Source of the DNA: Paraburkholderia phenazinium
GTDB taxonomy: Bacteria > Pseudomonadota > Gammaproteobacteria > Burkholderiales > Burkholderiaceae
Direction of reading: 5' to 3'
Assembly: GCF_900142845.1 (NCBI RefSeq)
Contig: NZ_FSRU01000003.1
Coordinates: 806,001 to 870,000, forward strand
Length of the DNA: 64,000 nucleotides
The notes beneath the pieces are model-generated. The model was not told where the DNA came from. It searched no databases and was given only the letters and a program-made list of their open reading frames with translations. Both the position numbers and the translations under genes were made by a program. This document shows, in pieces, positions 36,409 through 48,051 of this stretch; position 1 is the stretch's first letter; each line of letters begins with the position of its first letter.

Positions 36409-37326
36409 TCACACCACAGGGCGGTGCAGCAGCACCTCGAAAACGAAACGGCTGCCGACGTAGGCGAGCAGCAGCGCCACAAACGACGCCAGCACCCAGC
36501 GCAACGCCGCGCGGCCGCGCCAGCCCGACACCTTGCGAGCAGTCAGGAGCGCACCGAACATCAACCACGAAAGAATCGCGAACACGGTCTTGTGATCGAG
36601 CCGCAGCGCGCGGTCGACCAGTTGCTCGCTGAACAGGATGCCCGAGAGCAAGGTCAGCGTGAGCAGCACGAAGCCCGCGCTGATCAGACGGAACAGCAGC
36701 TTTTCCAGCGTGAGCAGCGGCGGCAGCGTATCGAGCCAGCTCGACAGCCAGCCGTTGCCGGCCGCGGCGCCCTGACGCTGCAGCACGCCGCCGCGCATCG
36801 CATGCAGGCGCCGCTCCACCAGCAGCATCAGCACCGCGTGCAGCGCCGCGATCGCAAACAGGCCATAGGCGATGTTGGCGATCAGGAAGTGCAGCTTGAA
36901 CATCGGGTCGGCCGCATACGACAGCACGTGCACCCCGCCGAAGCCGAGCGGCAGCAACGAGGCGACGCAGGCGAGCGGCAGCACGAGCAGGCGCAAACCG
37001 TCGAGCGGGAAGAAAAAACTTTCGATCCAGTAGATGCCGGCCCCGAGCCAGAACATCGCGGAGAGCGCGAACGCGAAACCGAACACCATCGCGTCCTGCG
37101 GGAAGATGGTGGTATGCAGCAGGACGCCGTGCGCGAGCAGGGCGACGAACAGCAGCAAGCGGCCCGGCGCGCTGAACGCCGCGACCGCCGGCCCGCCAGC
37201 CGCGGCCGGCAGGGCCGGCACGCTCTCTAACGCCGGACGCAACACGGTGTGCCGGTGCGAGCGCCAGCCCGCGACGGCGAGACCGCCGTACAGGAGCGCA
37301 GTGAGGGCATACAGTACAATATCCAT
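36409..37326 (-). CDS. CcsA/HemX-like cytochrome c assembly membrane protein
   Basis: A 305-residue integral membrane protein with about eight hydrophobic segments. It resembles the CcmC/CcsA family and E. coli YpjD, including a tryptophan-poor variant of the haem-handling region (HFLIANIAYGLFAIAALHAVL) and a C-terminal LDHKTVFAILSWLMFGALL motif with a conserved His. It is predicted to take part in cytochrome c biogenesis or an inner membrane process near it; the exact role of this subfamily is unproven. It is divergent from ffh across 81 bp. Confidence 0.85.
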   Translation of the reverse strand: MDIVLYALTALLYGGLAVAGWRSHRHTVLRPALESVPALPAAAGGPAVAAFSAPGRLLLFVALLAHGVLLHTTIFPQDAMVFGFAFALSAMFWLGAGIYWIESFFFPLDGLRLLVLPLACVASLLPLGFGGVHVLSYAADPMFKLHFLIANIAYGLFAIAALHAVLMLLVERRLHAMRGGVLQRQGAAAGNGWLSSWLDTLPPLLTLEKLLFRLISAGFVLLTLTLLSGILFSEQLVDRALRLDHKTVFAILSWLMFGALLTARKVSGWRGRAALRWVLASFVALLLAYVGSRFVFEVLLHRPVV

Positions 37327-37407
37327 ATTCGAAGTTTACACTAGGCCCCAGTTCCGCGACGTGTCCCGCTTCGCGCCCAGCTCCGGCCGCACTGTTCATC
37401 GCTCCCC

Positions 37408-38775
37408 ATGCTCGACAATCTGACTCAACGGATGGCGCGCGTCGTCAAGACGCTGCGCGGCGAAGCCCGGCTCACCGAGGCCAACACCCAGGAGATGCTG
37501 CGCGAAGTGCGCCTCGCACTCCTCGAGGCCGACGTGGCGCTGCCCGTCGTGCGCGAATTCATCGCCAAGGTGAAGGAAAAGGCGCTCGGCGAGGAAGTCA
37601 TCAGCAGCCTGTCGCCTGGCCAGGCGCTGGTCGGCGTGGTGCAGCGCGAGCTGACCGCGATCATCGGCGGCGACTACGAAGGCAAGGCGGTCGAACTCAA
37701 TCTCGCCGTCACGCCGCCCGCCGTCATCCTGATGGCCGGTCTGCAGGGCGCGGGTAAGACTACTACGGTCGGCAAGCTCGCCAAGCTCCTGCGCGAGAAG
37801 TACAAGAAAAAAGTGCTTACGGTTTCTTGCGACGTCTACCGCCCCGCCGCTATCGCGCAGTTGAAGACGGTGACCGAGCAGGTCGGCGCGGACTTCTTCC
37901 CGTCCGAGGCGGACCAGAAGCCGGTGGATATCGCGCGTGCCGCGGTGGACTGGGCCAAGCGCCACTATCACGACGTGCTGCTGGTCGACACGGCCGGCCG
38001 TCTCGGTATCGACGAAGCGATGATGCAGGAAATCGCGGCGCTGCACGCTGAGCTGAAGCCGGCGGAAACGCTGTTCGTGGTCGACGCGATGCTCGGCCAG
38101 GACGCGGTCAACACCGCCAAGGCGTTCAGCGACGCGCTACCGCTCACCGGCGTGGTGCTCACCAAGCTCGACGGCGATTCGCGCGGCGGTGCCGCGTTGT
38201 CCGTGCGCCATGTGACGGGCAAGCCGATCAAGTTCGTCGGCGTCGCCGAAAAGCTCGACGGTCTGGAAATTTTCTATCCGGACCGGATGGCGAACCGGAT
38301 TCTCGGCATGGGCGACATTCTCGCCCTCGTCGAAGAAGCGCAGCGCGGCGTCGACGTAGAAGCCGCGCAGAAGCTCGCCAACAAGGTCAAGAAAGGCGGC
38401 GACTTCGACCTCAACGATTTCCGCGCCCAACTCACGCAGATGAAGAGCATGGGCGGCCTGTCGTCGCTGATGGACAAGCTGCCCGCACAATTCCAGCAGG
38501 CCGCCGCCGGCGCCAACATGGGCATGGCCGAGTCGCAGATGCGCCGCATGGAAGGCATCATCAATTCGATGACGCCCACCGAGCGCGCCAAGCCGGAGCT
38601 GATCAAGGCCACCCGCAAGCGCCGCATCGCAGCGGGCGCGGGCGTGCAGGTGCAGGAGGTCAACCGGATGCTGAATCAGTACGAGCAGATGCGCACCATG
38701 ATGAAGAAGCTGAAGGGCGGCAACCTGCAGAAGATGATGCGCGGCATGAAGGGCATGCTGCCCGGCATGCGCTAG
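37408..38775 (+). CDS. ffh: Signal recognition particle protein
   Basis: Ffh binds signal sequences of nascent membrane proteins together with 4.5S RNA and docks on FtsY. The 455-residue protein has the N domain, then the G domain with GLQGAGKTTTVGKLA, DVYRPAAIAQL, LLVDTAGRLG and TKLDGDSRGGAAL. The C-terminal Met-rich M domain ends in MRGMKGMLPGMR. The start MLDNLTQRM is the family N-terminus. No 4.5S RNA gene is seen nearby. Confidence 0.97.
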   Translation: MLDNLTQRMARVVKTLRGEARLTEANTQEMLREVRLALLEADVALPVVREFIAKVKEKALGEEVISSLSPGQALVGVVQRELTAIIGGDYEGKAVELNLAVTPPAVILMAGLQGAGKTTTVGKLAKLLREKYKKKVLTVSCDVYRPAAIAQLKTVTEQVGADFFPSEADQKPVDIARAAVDWAKRHYHDVLLVDTAGRLGIDEAMMQEIAALHAELKPAETLFVVDAMLGQDAVNTAKAFSDALPLTGVVLTKLDGDSRGGAALSVRHVTGKPIKFVGVAEKLDGLEIFYPDRMANRILGMGDILALVEEAQRGVDVEAAQKLANKVKKGGDFDLNDFRAQLTQMKSMGGLSSLMDKLPAQFQQAAAGANMGMAESQMRRMEGIINSMTPTERAKPELIKATRKRRIAAGAGVQVQEVNRMLNQYEQMRTMMKKLKGGNLQKMMRGMKGMLPGMR

Positions 38776-38938
38776 AGCCGAGCCAGGCCCCGGGACGATC
38801 CGGCCGGCGTTGCCGCGGGTCATCTCTACGACCAGGGCGCGCGTTTCCGGAAGCGCGGGTATATGCTGTAGCGCGCGCCGTCGTTATCGCAGTTGTTCTT
38901 TTTACACTAATGTATACAGATACTCCCCGCCAGACGTC

Positions 38939-39490
38939 ATGAATCGCGAAGAAGCTCTCCACATATTCAGCCACTCCGAAGAAATCGTTTCGGCCCAGGA
39001 CGTCAACGCGTCGATCAGCGGAATGGCCGCGGCCATCGCTGCCGAAATGAGCGAGGAGTTCCCGCTCGTGCTGTCGGTGATGGGCGGCGCGGCGGTGTTC
39101 ACCGGCATGCTGTTGCCGCACCTCGATTTCCCGCTCGAATTCGACTACATCCACCTCACCCGCTACCGCAACACCACCAAGGGCGGCAGCGAGATGCAAT
39201 GGCGCGTGGCGCCGGCGGAGTCGGTGAAGGACCGTGTCGTGCTGGTGCTCGACGACATCCTCGACGAAGGCGAGACCATGGCCGCGATCCGCGACCGCAT
39301 CCTCGACATGGGCGCGAAGCGCTTTATGAGCGCGGTGCTGTGCGAGAAGATCATTCCGAAGGCCAAGCCGCTGCGCCCGGACTTCTGCGGCTTCGAAGTG
39401 CCGGACCGCTATGTGTTCGGCTGCGGGATGGACGCGAAGGGATACTGGCGCAATCTGCCCACGATTCGTGCGTTGACCGACGGGGCGTAA
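38939..39490 (+). CDS. Hypoxanthine-guanine phosphoribosyltransferase
   Basis: A type I phosphoribosyltransferase of 183 residues that would salvage hypoxanthine or guanine with PRPP to give IMP or GMP. The PRPP loop is VVLVLDDILDEGETMAAI, with VMGGAAVFTGMLL as the pyrophosphate-loop region and PDRYVFGCGMDAKGYWRNLP as the purine-binding end. The paired acidic residues in the PRPP motif are intact. The frame is open 43 codons upstream, but the ATG at 38939 is the family start. A strong terminator follows. Confidence 0.88.
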   Translation: MNREEALHIFSHSEEIVSAQDVNASISGMAAAIAAEMSEEFPLVLSVMGGAAVFTGMLLPHLDFPLEFDYIHLTRYRNTTKGGSEMQWRVAPAESVKDRVVLVLDDILDEGETMAAIRDRILDMGAKRFMSAVLCEKIIPKAKPLRPDFCGFEVPDRYVFGCGMDAKGYWRNLPTIRALTDGA

Positions 39491-39554
39491 GCGAAGCTGG
39501 TTTGAAGTTGGGTGTTTAAGGTTTGAGCGCGGCTGGATCGACCCGGCCGTGCAG

Positions 39555-39587
39555 AAAAAAAGCGGCCCGCGCGTGGGCCGCTTTTTT
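39555..39587. terminator. Bidirectional terminator between the phosphoribosyltransferase gene and marC
   Basis: An 8 bp stem, AGCGGCCC at 39561-39568 and GGGCCGCT at 39575-39582, is flanked by seven A residues on the left and six T residues on the right, so it can end transcription from both converging genes. Confidence 0.9.
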
Positions 39588-39619
39588 GTTTGTCGCCGTT
39601 GTTTGTCGATGCGGCCGAC

Positions 39620-40219
39620 TCAGAGTTGATGCACGAAAGACCGGATGCCACCGAGCATCATCTCCACCGAGATCGCCACCAGCACCAGGCCCATCAGCCG
39701 CTCGAACGCCATCATTGCGCGCTCGCCCAGCCAGCTCTGAATGCGCTCCGCCAGCATCAGCACGATCGCGCAGACAATCATCGTGACGCACAGCGCGCCG
39801 ATCCATTCGAGCATTTTGCCGGGCGCCTGGGACGTCAACAGCATCACCGTGGCAAGCGCCGAGGGACCGGCCAATGCCGGGATGGCGAGCGGCACGATCA
39901 GCGGCTCGCCGCCGCGGGTGTCGCCGCCCAACGGACCGTCCGGGTGCGGGAATACCATCCTGAGCGCGATCAGAAACAGGACGATACCGCCGCCGATCCG
40001 CAAAGACTGGTCGGTCAGGTTCATCATCCGCAGAAAGCGCTCGCCGCTCACCATGAACGCCAGCAGGATCACAAACGCAATCGCCACCTCGCGCAGAATG
40101 ACCACCGCGCGCCGCTTGGGCGCCACCCCGCGCAGGCAACTGACGAAGAGCGGGATGTTGCCTAGCGGGTCGGTAATCAGAATCAGCAGGACGGTCGCAG
40201 ACAGGAAGGTGTACTCCAC
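39620..40219 (-). CDS. MarC-family integral membrane protein
   Basis: A 199-residue inner membrane protein with six predicted hydrophobic segments, of the MarC/NAAT family. Features are the N-terminal LLILITDPLGNIPLFV, a central GGGIVLFLIALRMVF and PLAIPALAGPSALATVMLL, with prolines within membrane segments that are typical of the family. Despite its historical name it is not a proven multidrug resistance protein; amino acid transport has been suggested for a relative. It ends converging on the phosphoribosyltransferase gene and begins 12 bp after proS. Confidence 0.88.
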   Translation of the reverse strand: MEYTFLSATVLLILITDPLGNIPLFVSCLRGVAPKRRAVVILREVAIAFVILLAFMVSGERFLRMMNLTDQSLRIGGGIVLFLIALRMVFPHPDGPLGGDTRGGEPLIVPLAIPALAGPSALATVMLLTSQAPGKMLEWIGALCVTMIVCAIVLMLAERIQSWLGERAMMAFERLMGLVLVAISVEMMLGGIRSFVHQL

Positions 40220-40231
40220 CGCCCTCTCCGC

Positions 40232-41968
40232 CTAGTTCGCCAGTGCTGCGCGAACCTTCTCCGTCACCGCCTGCGCTGCGCCTTCGACCGGCAGCAGCGT
40301 CGCTTCGGTGTCGCGGCGGCCCTGATACTCGATCTTGCCGTCCTTCAGGCCGCGGTCGCCGATCACCAGACGGTGCGGCACGCCGATCAGCTCCCAGTCG
40401 GCGAACATCACGCCCGGACGCTCGCCACGATCGTCGAGAATCACGTCAACACCGGCTGCGACCAGTTCCGCATAGAGCTTGTTGGCCTGCTCGCGCACGG
40501 CTTCGCTGCGGTCATAGCCCATCGGGCACAGCACGACTTCAAACGGCGCAATCGCTTCCGGCCAGATGATGCCCTTGTCGTCGAAGTTCTGTTCGATCGC
40601 CGCGCCGAGGATACGCGTGACGCCGATGCCGTAGCAGCCCATTTCCATCGGCTGCGGCTTGCCGGTTTCGTCCAGATACGTGGCGTTCATGGCTTCCGAA
40701 TACTTCTTGCCGAGCTGGAACACGTGGCCCACTTCGATGCCGCGGCAGATGTCGATCACGCCCTTGCCGTCCGGCGACGGATCGCCCTTCTTGACGTTGC
40801 GGATATCCGCGACGACCGGCTCCGGCAGATCGCGGCCCCAGTTCACGCCGGTGATGTGGTAATCCACCTCGTTCGCGCCGACCACGAAGTCGCTCATGTT
40901 CGCGACCGTGCGGTCCGCGATCACCTTGACCGGCTTCTTCGTGTGGATCGGGCCCAGATAGCCCGGCGGCGTACCGAAGGTCGCGACGATTTCCGCTTCC
41001 GTCGCCATGCGGAACTCGGCCAGACCCGGTTGCTTGGACGCCTTGATCTCGTTCAGATCGTGGTCGCCGCGCAGCATCAACAGCCAGATGGTCGGCTCGG
41101 CGCCTTCGTTTTCCGTGGCGAGGATGATGGACTTGATGGTGCGCTCGAGCGGGATGTTCAGCAGCTCAGCCACCGCTTCGCACTTCGCCTTGCCCGGCGT
41201 GGCGGTCTTCTTCATCTCTTCAGCGGGCGCCGCGCGCTGGGCGATCAGCGGCAAGGCTTCAGCCGCTTCGACGTTGGCCGCGAATTCCGAGGTCGGACAA
41301 TAGGCGATCGCGTCTTCACCGGTGTCGGCAATCACGTGGAACTCATGCGAACCGCTGCCGCCGATCGAACCGTTGTCCGCCGCCACCGCACGGAAGTCGA
41401 GACCGAGGCGCGTGAAAATGCGCACATAGGCGTCGTACATCTTGCGATACGACTCTTTCAGGCCGTCCTGGTCCTTGTCGAACGAGTACGCGTCTTTCAT
41501 GATGAATTCGCGGCCGCGCATCACGCCGAAACGCGGACGGATCTCGTCGCGGAACTTCGTCTGGATCTGATAGAAGTTCACCGGCATCTGCCGGTAGCTC
41601 TTGATCTGGTTACGGGCGATGTCCGTCACCACTTCCTCGTGCGTCGGCCCAATCACGAAGTCGGTCTGCTTGCGATCCTTGAAGCGCAGCAGTTCCGGCC
41701 CGTATTTTTCCCAGCGGCCCGATTCCTGCCACAGTTCAGCCGGCTGCACGGCCGGCATCAGCAGTTCGATGCCGCCTGCCCGGTTCATTTCCTCACGCAC
41801 GATGGCTTCCACCTTGCGGATCGAGCGCAGGCCGACCGGCAGGTAGTTATAGATCCCGCCGGCCACGCGACGGATCATGCCGGCGCGCACCATGAGCTTG
41901 TGACTGACGATTTCGGCGTCGGCGGGGGCTTCTTTGAGGGTGCCGATAAAGAAACGGGAAGCTTTCAT
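40232..41968 (-). CDS. proS: Prolyl-tRNA synthetase, bacterial type with editing domain
   Basis: Class II aminoacyl-tRNA synthetase that charges tRNA-Pro, a gene for which is also found in this window. The 578-residue length shows the bacterial form with an inserted YbaK-like editing domain, about residues 225-405 ([30 protein letters not shown]). Motif 2 is [23 protein letters not shown] near residue 140 and motif 3 is [14 protein letters not shown]. The C-terminal anticodon-binding domain includes [22 protein letters not shown]. Confidence 0.96.
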   Translation of the reverse strand: MKASRFFIGTLKEAPADAEIVSHKLMVRAGMIRRVAGGIYNYLPVGLRSIRKVEAIVREEMNRAGGIELLMPAVQPAELWQESGRWEKYGPELLRFKDRKQTDFVIGPTHEEVVTDIARNQIKSYRQMPVNFYQIQTKFRDEIRPRFGVMRGREFIMKDAYSFDKDQDGLKESYRKMYDAYVRIFTRLGLDFRAVAADNGSIGGSGSHEFHVIADTGEDAIAYCPTSEFAANVEAAEALPLIAQRAAPAEEMKKTATPGKAKCEAVAELLNIPLERTIKSIILATENEGAEPTIWLLMLRGDHDLNEIKASKQPGLAEFRMATEAEIVATFGTPPGYLGPIHTKKPVKVIADRTVANMSDFVVGANEVDYHITGVNWGRDLPEPVVADIRNVKKGDPSPDGKGVIDICRGIEVGHVFQLGKKYSEAMNATYLDETGKPQPMEMGCYGIGVTRILGAAIEQNFDDKGIIWPEAIAPFEVVLCPMGYDRSEAVREQANKLYAELVAAGVDVILDDRGERPGVMFADWELIGVPHRLVIGDRGLKDGKIEYQGRRDTEATLLPVEGAAQAVTEKVRAALAN

Positions 41969-42273
41969 TCAGAATTTTCCAAAAGCGGCGGCGCCGGAGC
42001 GACCGCCCGAAAGGTGAAAACGGTGGGGAATTCGACAAACGCGCGACAAAAACGTCACGAACACGTGGCAACCCTGCGGACAAACCCTTAGGCCGAGGCC
42101 GTCGCAAACCCTGCCCTGCAGTGCAAGCACAGTGCCGCTGCGCCGGATGGCCCACAGGCTACCGCAAACGCGCCCCCTTTGCGGCGAATCGTTCCAATCT
42201 GGTGCGATTCGGTGCGTCAGGTCCGTTATCTGTTTATAATCAAAGCAATTTTAAAGGATTCGAAGGTGGTTGT

Positions 42274-42933
42274 ATGCTGGATCGTGAAGGCTTTCGCCCG
42301 AACGTCGGCATCATCCTCTTGAACGCGCACAACGAGGTGTTTTGGGGCAAACGGCTCCGTGAACATTCCTGGCAGTTTCCGCAAGGGGGCATCAAGTACG
42401 GTGAAACCCCAGTGCAAGCGATGTATCGGGAGTTACACGAAGAAACCGGCTTGCTTCCGGAGCACGTCAAGATCATCGGTCGCACGCGCGACTGGTTGCG
42501 CTATGAGGTGCCGGACAAGTTCATCAAGCGTGAAGTACGCGGTCATTACCGCGGCCAGAAACAGATCTGGTTCCTGCTACGGATGGTAGGGCGCGACTGC
42601 GACATTTGCCTGCGCGCCTGCGATCATCCGGAGTTCGATGCGTGGCGCTGGAACGAGTACTGGGTGCCGCTCGACTGTGTGATCGAGTTCAAGCGGGATG
42701 TATATCAGTTGGCGTTGACGGAACTATCCCGTTTTCTGCGCCGTGCTGCGCCGCGTTCGGAAAAACCTGGCGGCCATCACGGGCCTCGCTATCCACGGAT
42801 AGCGTCGACCGCGACGGAACTGCAGGAGATGTCGGTAACGACCGTGACGGTCGAGACTACGATTCGCACGACGATCGAGTCCGATTGCGGCCCTGCCGAC
42901 AACACCCTGACCCAGCCGGGTCTGCGCGACTAA
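42274..42933 (+). CDS. rppH: RNA pyrophosphohydrolase
   Basis: RppH removes pyrophosphate from the 5' end of mRNA and so starts RNase E-dependent decay. The 219-residue protein has the family opening [17 protein letters not shown], and a complete Nudix box at residues 38-60 ([18 protein letters not shown]). The QIWFLL and [11 protein letters not shown] segments are typical. It has a ~45-residue extra C-terminus of low conservation, rich in Thr/Val. The frame is open far upstream, but the ATG at 42274 with AAGGTGG ahead is correct. A TATAAT at 42235-42240 may be its -10. It diverges from proS. Confidence 0.94.
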   Translation: MLDREGFRPNVGIILLNAHNEVFWGKRLREHSWQFPQGGIKYGETPVQAMYRELHEETGLLPEHVKIIGRTRDWLRYEVPDKFIKREVRGHYRGQKQIWFLLRMVGRDCDICLRACDHPEFDAWRWNEYWVPLDCVIEFKRDVYQLALTELSRFLRRAAPRSEKPGGHHGPRYPRIASTATELQEMSVTTVTVETTIRTTIESDCGPADNTLTQPGLRD

Positions 42934-42961
42934 ACCCGGTGCGGCTTTCTGCACCGCATCT

Positions 42962-42992
42962 GCCGGTGCGGCTCATGGACTGCCGCACCGGC
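42962..42992 (+). terminator. Strong stem-loop after rppH
   Basis: A perfect 11 bp stem (GCCGGTGCGGC and its complement) with a 9-base loop lies after rppH, followed only by GTTTC, so it may slow or partly end transcription before the CNP1-like gene. Confidence 0.55.
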
Positions 42993-43009
42993 GTTTCAAG
43001 GAAACCATA

Positions 43010-43567
43010 TTGAAAGCACTTGCTCTCGTCGTGGCGTGCGTCGCCACCGGCGCCCTGCTGGCTGGTTGTTCGAGCACACCCAAACCCACCAACAAGGATG
43101 ACAGCGCGTTTACGTATCTGTTCGACCGCACGTCCAACTGGAAGGAAAACAACGTAGACACGTTGCCGTCGCTGCCGCTGGCGTCCAATCTGATTCCGTT
43201 CGATGTGTCCGGCAACACGCCGCTGACCTTCGCGGTGGACGCGAAGTCGCTGTCGGTCGGCAATGATGGCGTGGTGCGCTACACGGTGGTGGTGACGAGC
43301 CCGAGCGGCGCGCACAACGTGAACTACGAAGGGATTCGCTGCGATACGTACGAGTGGCGCCAGTACGCCGCTCTCAATGCGGATCACGACGGCTGGGACA
43401 GTACTGTCGCTACGCCGTTTGCGCGAATCGAAGACAGCGCGCTGAACGGCTATCAGGCGTCGCTCTATCAGGACTATTTCTGCGCGAACAAGGCGCCGAC
43501 CGGCGCGGCCAAGCTGATTCTCGAAAACATGCGCTATAAAAAGACCGCCGCCTCGCAGATTCGTTGA
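43010..43567 (+). CDS. CNP1-like lipoprotein
   Basis: A 185-residue secreted protein with a short signal peptide and a lipobox-like LLAGCSS, giving Cys at about residue 21. The body (FDRTSNWKENNVDTLPSLPL, YTVVVTSPSGAHNVNYEGIRC, DTYEWRQYA) matches the CNP1-like family, first noted in Neisseria, of unknown function. The start is a TTG at 43010, supported by AAGGAA seven bases ahead and a signal peptide beginning KALALVVACVATGALLAGC. It follows rppH in the same direction. Confidence 0.85.
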   Translation: MKALALVVACVATGALLAGCSSTPKPTNKDDSAFTYLFDRTSNWKENNVDTLPSLPLASNLIPFDVSGNTPLTFAVDAKSLSVGNDGVVRYTVVVTSPSGAHNVNYEGIRCDTYEWRQYAALNADHDGWDSTVATPFARIEDSALNGYQASLYQDYFCANKAPTGAAKLILENMRYKKTAASQIR

Positions 43568-43623
43568 GCGTGCACGCGTCGTAGCGTGTCTGGCCTTTCG
43601 GGGCTACGCACGAGGAGCAAAAG

Positions 43624-43659
43624 AAAAAGCCGTTTCAGTCTGACTGGAACGGCTTTTTT
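43624..43659. terminator. Bidirectional terminator between the CNP1-like gene and proB
   Basis: An 11 bp stem (GCCGTTTCAGT at 43629-43639 with ACTGGAACGGC at 43643-43653, one G-T pair) and a 3-base loop is flanked by five A residues and six T residues, serving both converging genes. Confidence 0.9.
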
Positions 43660-43695
43660 GCGATACCGCCGCCTTACCCGCGACGACCGCCTGAA

Positions 43696-44814
43696 TCAGA
43701 CCAGCACAAGGTTGTCGCGGTGGATCAACTCGGGCTCCAGCATATAACCGAGTACGGCCTCGATATCGCCGCTCGGCCGACGCTGAATCAGCTTGGCCTC
43801 GGCGCTGCTGTAGTTCGTGAGGCCGCGCGCCACCTCGCGGCCCGCCGCGCTGAGGCAGGCAATCACCTCGCCGCGTGCAAACGCGCCCTGCACGCCGACC
43901 ACGCCGATCGGCAGCAGACTTTTGCCGCCTTCCGTCAGCTTCTCGACCGCGCCGTCGTCGATCACCACGTGCCCGCGCACCTGCAGGTGATCGGCCATCC
44001 ATTGCTTGCGCGCCGCCATCCGTGCGGTGCGCGCAATCAGCTGGGTGCCGATTGCCTCACCCGTGGCCAGACGCGCCAGCACGTCCGGCTCGCGGCCGCT
44101 CGCAATCACGGTATTGGCGCCGCTATGCGCCGCCCGCTTGGCGGCGAGAATCTTGGTCAACATGCCGCCACGGCCGAGACTCGACCCCGCGCCACCGGCC
44201 ATCGTCTCGAGCTCCGGCGCCCCGGCGTCGGCCTGCTGGACGAGCGTGGCGGACGGATCCTTGCGCGGATCGGCGGTGAACAACCCCTGCTGATCGGTGA
44301 GGATGATCAGCGCGTCGCCTTCGATCAGGTTCGCCACCAACGCGCCGAGCGTGTCGTTGTCGCCGAACTTGATTTCGTCGGTGACGACCGTGTCGTTCTC
44401 ATTGATGATCGGCACCACGCCGAGGCGCAGCAGCGTCAACAAGGTGGAACGCGCGTTCAGATAACGTTCGCGGTCGGCCAGGTCGGCGTGGGTCAGCAGA
44501 ATCTGCGCCGTGCGGATGGCGTGTTCGGCAAAGCGGCTTTCATACACCTGTGCGAGCCCCATCTGCCCCACCGCGGCGGCCGCCTGCAGTTCGTCGATTT
44601 CGCGCGGACGTTTGGTCCAGCCAAGCCGCTGCATGCCTTCGGCGATCGCCCCCGAACTCACCAGCACGACCTCTTTGCCTTGCGCGCGCAACGCAGCGAT
44701 CTGCGCCGCCCAGCGACCGATCGCGGCATGATCGAGGCCGCGCCCGTCATTCGTGACGAGGCTCGACCCGACTTTCACTACCAATCGCCTGGAGTCTGCG
44801 ATGACGGAACGCAT
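43696..44814 (-). CDS. proB: Glutamate 5-kinase
   Basis: ProB phosphorylates glutamate at the start of proline synthesis and is feedback inhibited by proline. The 372-residue protein has the amino acid kinase domain ([51 protein letters not shown]) and a C-terminal PUA domain from about residue 280 ([20 protein letters not shown]). The frame is open upstream with no support; the ATG at 44814 is chosen. It lies 76 bp after obgE in the same direction, and proA is not in this neighbourhood. Confidence 0.95.
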   Translation of the reverse strand: MRSVIADSRRLVVKVGSSLVTNDGRGLDHAAIGRWAAQIAALRAQGKEVVLVSSGAIAEGMQRLGWTKRPREIDELQAAAAVGQMGLAQVYESRFAEHAIRTAQILLTHADLADRERYLNARSTLLTLLRLGVVPIINENDTVVTDEIKFGDNDTLGALVANLIEGDALIILTDQQGLFTADPRKDPSATLVQQADAGAPELETMAGGAGSSLGRGGMLTKILAAKRAAHSGANTVIASGREPDVLARLATGEAIGTQLIARTARMAARKQWMADHLQVRGHVVIDDGAVEKLTEGGKSLLPIGVVGVQGAFARGEVIACLSAAGREVARGLTNYSSAEAKLIQRRPSGDIEAVLGYMLEPELIHRDNLVLV

Positions 44815-44890
44815 TGTGCGCGGTCTCCCAAGATAATGCGTGATGCTGGCCGGCGGTCCATGACGAACCCGCCGGCGCCCAAGCGATGCT

Positions 44891-46165
<1,275 letters not shown>

Positions 46166-46194
46166 CCGGTCCTGAAGCCCGTGCCTGAGTAAAC

Positions 46195-46458
46195 TCAGAC
46201 TGCTGCCGGGACGACGTTGACCATGTGCTTCTTCGCTGCGCCCTTCGTCGAGAAATTGACGTGGCCGTCCGTCAGCGCGAACAAGGTGTGATCCTTGCCG
46301 ATACCGACGTTTTCGCCCGGGTGCATACGCGTGCCACGTTGACGCACGATGATGCCGCCAGCGTTGATGGCTTGACCGCCGTAAACCTTCACGCCGAGAC
46401 GCTTCGACTCGGAGTCGCGGCCGTTACGTGACGATCCGCCTGCCTTTTTGTGTGCCAT
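46195..46458 (-). CDS. rpmA: 50S ribosomal protein L27
   Basis: L27 sits near the peptidyl transferase centre of the 50S subunit. The 87-residue protein begins [20 protein letters not shown] and contains [27 protein letters not shown] and a basic C-terminal part. No N-terminal processed leader like that of Firmicutes is present. It lies 24 bp after rplU and is cotranscribed with it. Confidence 0.97.
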   Translation of the reverse strand: MAHKKAGGSSRNGRDSESKRLGVKVYGGQAINAGGIIVRQRGTRMHPGENVGIGKDHTLFALTDGHVNFSTKGAAKKHMVNVVPAAV

Positions 46459-46482
46459 TTGTTAGCTCCTTAACCGGTGCGC

Positions 46483-46794
46483 TTACGCGTTGATCGCGTC
46501 GATGCGCAGTTCGGTGTAGTTCTGGCGGTGGCCGCCATGCTTCTGGTAGTGCTTCCGGCGACGCATCTTGAAGATAGTCACTTTGGCGTGACGACCTTGC
46601 GACACGACGGTAGCCTTGACGGAAGCCCCACTGACCAGCGGCGTACCGAACTTAATCGATTCACCTTCGCCCACTGCGAGAACCTGGTCGAGCGTGATTT
46701 CAGCGTCAATGTCTGCCGGTATCTGTTCTACTTTAAGTTTTTCGCCGACGGCAACTTTATACTGCTTGCCACCGGTTTTTATGACCGCGTACAT
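46483..46794 (-). CDS. rplU: 50S ribosomal protein L21
   Basis: L21 binds 23S rRNA in the 50S subunit. The 103-residue protein begins [19 protein letters not shown] and ends with the basic [19 protein letters not shown] region and IDAINA, all typical. The ATG at 46794 fits the family; further upstream is promoter DNA. It heads the rplU-rpmA unit. Confidence 0.97.
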   Translation of the reverse strand: MYAVIKTGGKQYKVAVGEKLKVEQIPADIDAEITLDQVLAVGEGESIKFGTPLVSGASVKATVVSQGRHAKVTIFKMRRRKHYQKHGGHRQNYTELRIDAINA

Positions 46795-46848
46795 TGAGAA
46801 CCTCACTCTGTGTTCATTTTTCCCACGCACCACGCGCGGAAACCCGTG

Positions 46849-46877
46849 ATTATACATAGAGTTAGCTGCGCGGTCAA
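46849..46877 (-). promoter_or_regulatory. Sigma-70 promoter of rplU-rpmA
   Basis: On the minus strand TTGACC at 46872-46877 and a perfect TATAAT at 46849-46854 are separated by exactly 17 bp. They lie about 55 bases ahead of the rplU start, a near-ideal housekeeping promoter. Confidence 0.88.
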
Positions 46878-47009
46878 AACTCGTTGACAGGCGCGGCGCA
46901 GCCTCGTAGAGCCCAGCCGGGCGGGGGGCCGCGGGTCCATCCCGCAGGCTGCGGCCCGGAACTGTCGCGATTCGCCTTATAATTCGCGGCACTACCCAAA
47001 TCAGCCATC

Positions 47010-48002
47010 ATGTCGTCGACTGCCACCCCCTCTCCCAACGCCGCCAGCCTGCTCGCCCCGATTGCCGAAGACATGGAGCAGGTGAACCGCGTCATCCGGC
47101 ACCGCCTGGCGTCCGAGGTGATGCTGATCAATCAGATTTCCGAGTACATCATCAGTGCCGGCGGCAAACGCCTGCGTCCCGCGCTGCTGTTGCTGGTGGC
47201 GGGTGCGCTGGGTGAAACCACCGGGTACCGGCACGAACTGGCCGCGGTGGTCGAATTCATCCATACGGCTACCCTGCTGCACGACGACGTGGTGGACGAA
47301 TCCGATCTGCGGCGCGGCCGTCAGACCGCCAACGCCCTGTTCGGCAACGCCGCGAGCGTGCTGGTGGGCGATTTCCTGTACTCGCGCTCGTTCCAGATGA
47401 TGGTCGGGGTCGGCAAGATGCGGGTGATGGAGATCCTCGCGGAAGCGACCAACATCATCTCCGAAGGCGAAGTCCTGCAGTTGCTCAACATGCATGATGC
47501 CGACGTGGACGAAGCCCGCTACATGCAGGTGATCCGCTACAAGACGGCCAAGCTGTTCGAAGCGGCCGCCCAGCTCGGCGCGGTCCTCGCCGGGGTCGAC
47601 GCCACCACGGAAGCCGCCGCGGCGGAATTCGGCCGGCGCATCGGCACGGCGTTCCAGATCATGGACGACTGGCTCGACTACACGGGGACGGCGGAATCCA
47701 TGGGCAAAAACGCCGGCGACGACCTGCGCGAAGGCAAGCCCACCCTGCCGCTCATTTACCTGATCGAACGCGGCACGCCGGAACAGTCGGCCCTGGCGCG
47801 CGAGGCGATCGAACAGGGCGGTACGGACCGGTTCGAGACTATCTTCGAGGCAATCACCCGCTCGGGCGCGCTGGATCACACGCTGGAATGCGCCAAACAG
47901 GAAGCCCAGGCCGCGGCCGCAGCAATTTCTTCGTTTCCCGATTCCATTTTCAAAGATAGCCTGCTAGAATTATGTTCTTACTCGACGGCAAGACAGTCTT
48001 GA
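47010..48002 (+). CDS. ispB: Octaprenyl diphosphate synthase
   Basis: IspB builds the C40 polyprenyl side chain of ubiquinone from isoprenyl diphosphates. The 330-residue protein has both aspartate-rich motifs, LLHDDVVDESDLRRG and FQIMDDWLDYTG, plus the GGKRLRPALLLL start of the fold. It diverges from rplU, the usual arrangement. A TATAAT at 46978-46983 may be the -10 of its promoter, with a weak -35. The chain length is inferred from family and context. Confidence 0.94.
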   Translation: MSSTATPSPNAASLLAPIAEDMEQVNRVIRHRLASEVMLINQISEYIISAGGKRLRPALLLLVAGALGETTGYRHELAAVVEFIHTATLLHDDVVDESDLRRGRQTANALFGNAASVLVGDFLYSRSFQMMVGVGKMRVMEILAEATNIISEGEVLQLLNMHDADVDEARYMQVIRYKTAKLFEAAAQLGAVLAGVDATTEAAAAEFGRRIGTAFQIMDDWLDYTGTAESMGKNAGDDLREGKPTLPLIYLIERGTPEQSALAREAIEQGGTDRFETIFEAITRSGALDHTLECAKQEAQAAAAAISSFPDSIFKDSLLELCSYSTARQS

Positions 48003-48051
48003 ACGAGACTGAAACGCCGGATTAGTCCGAGTCGAGTACAGCAGTACCCAT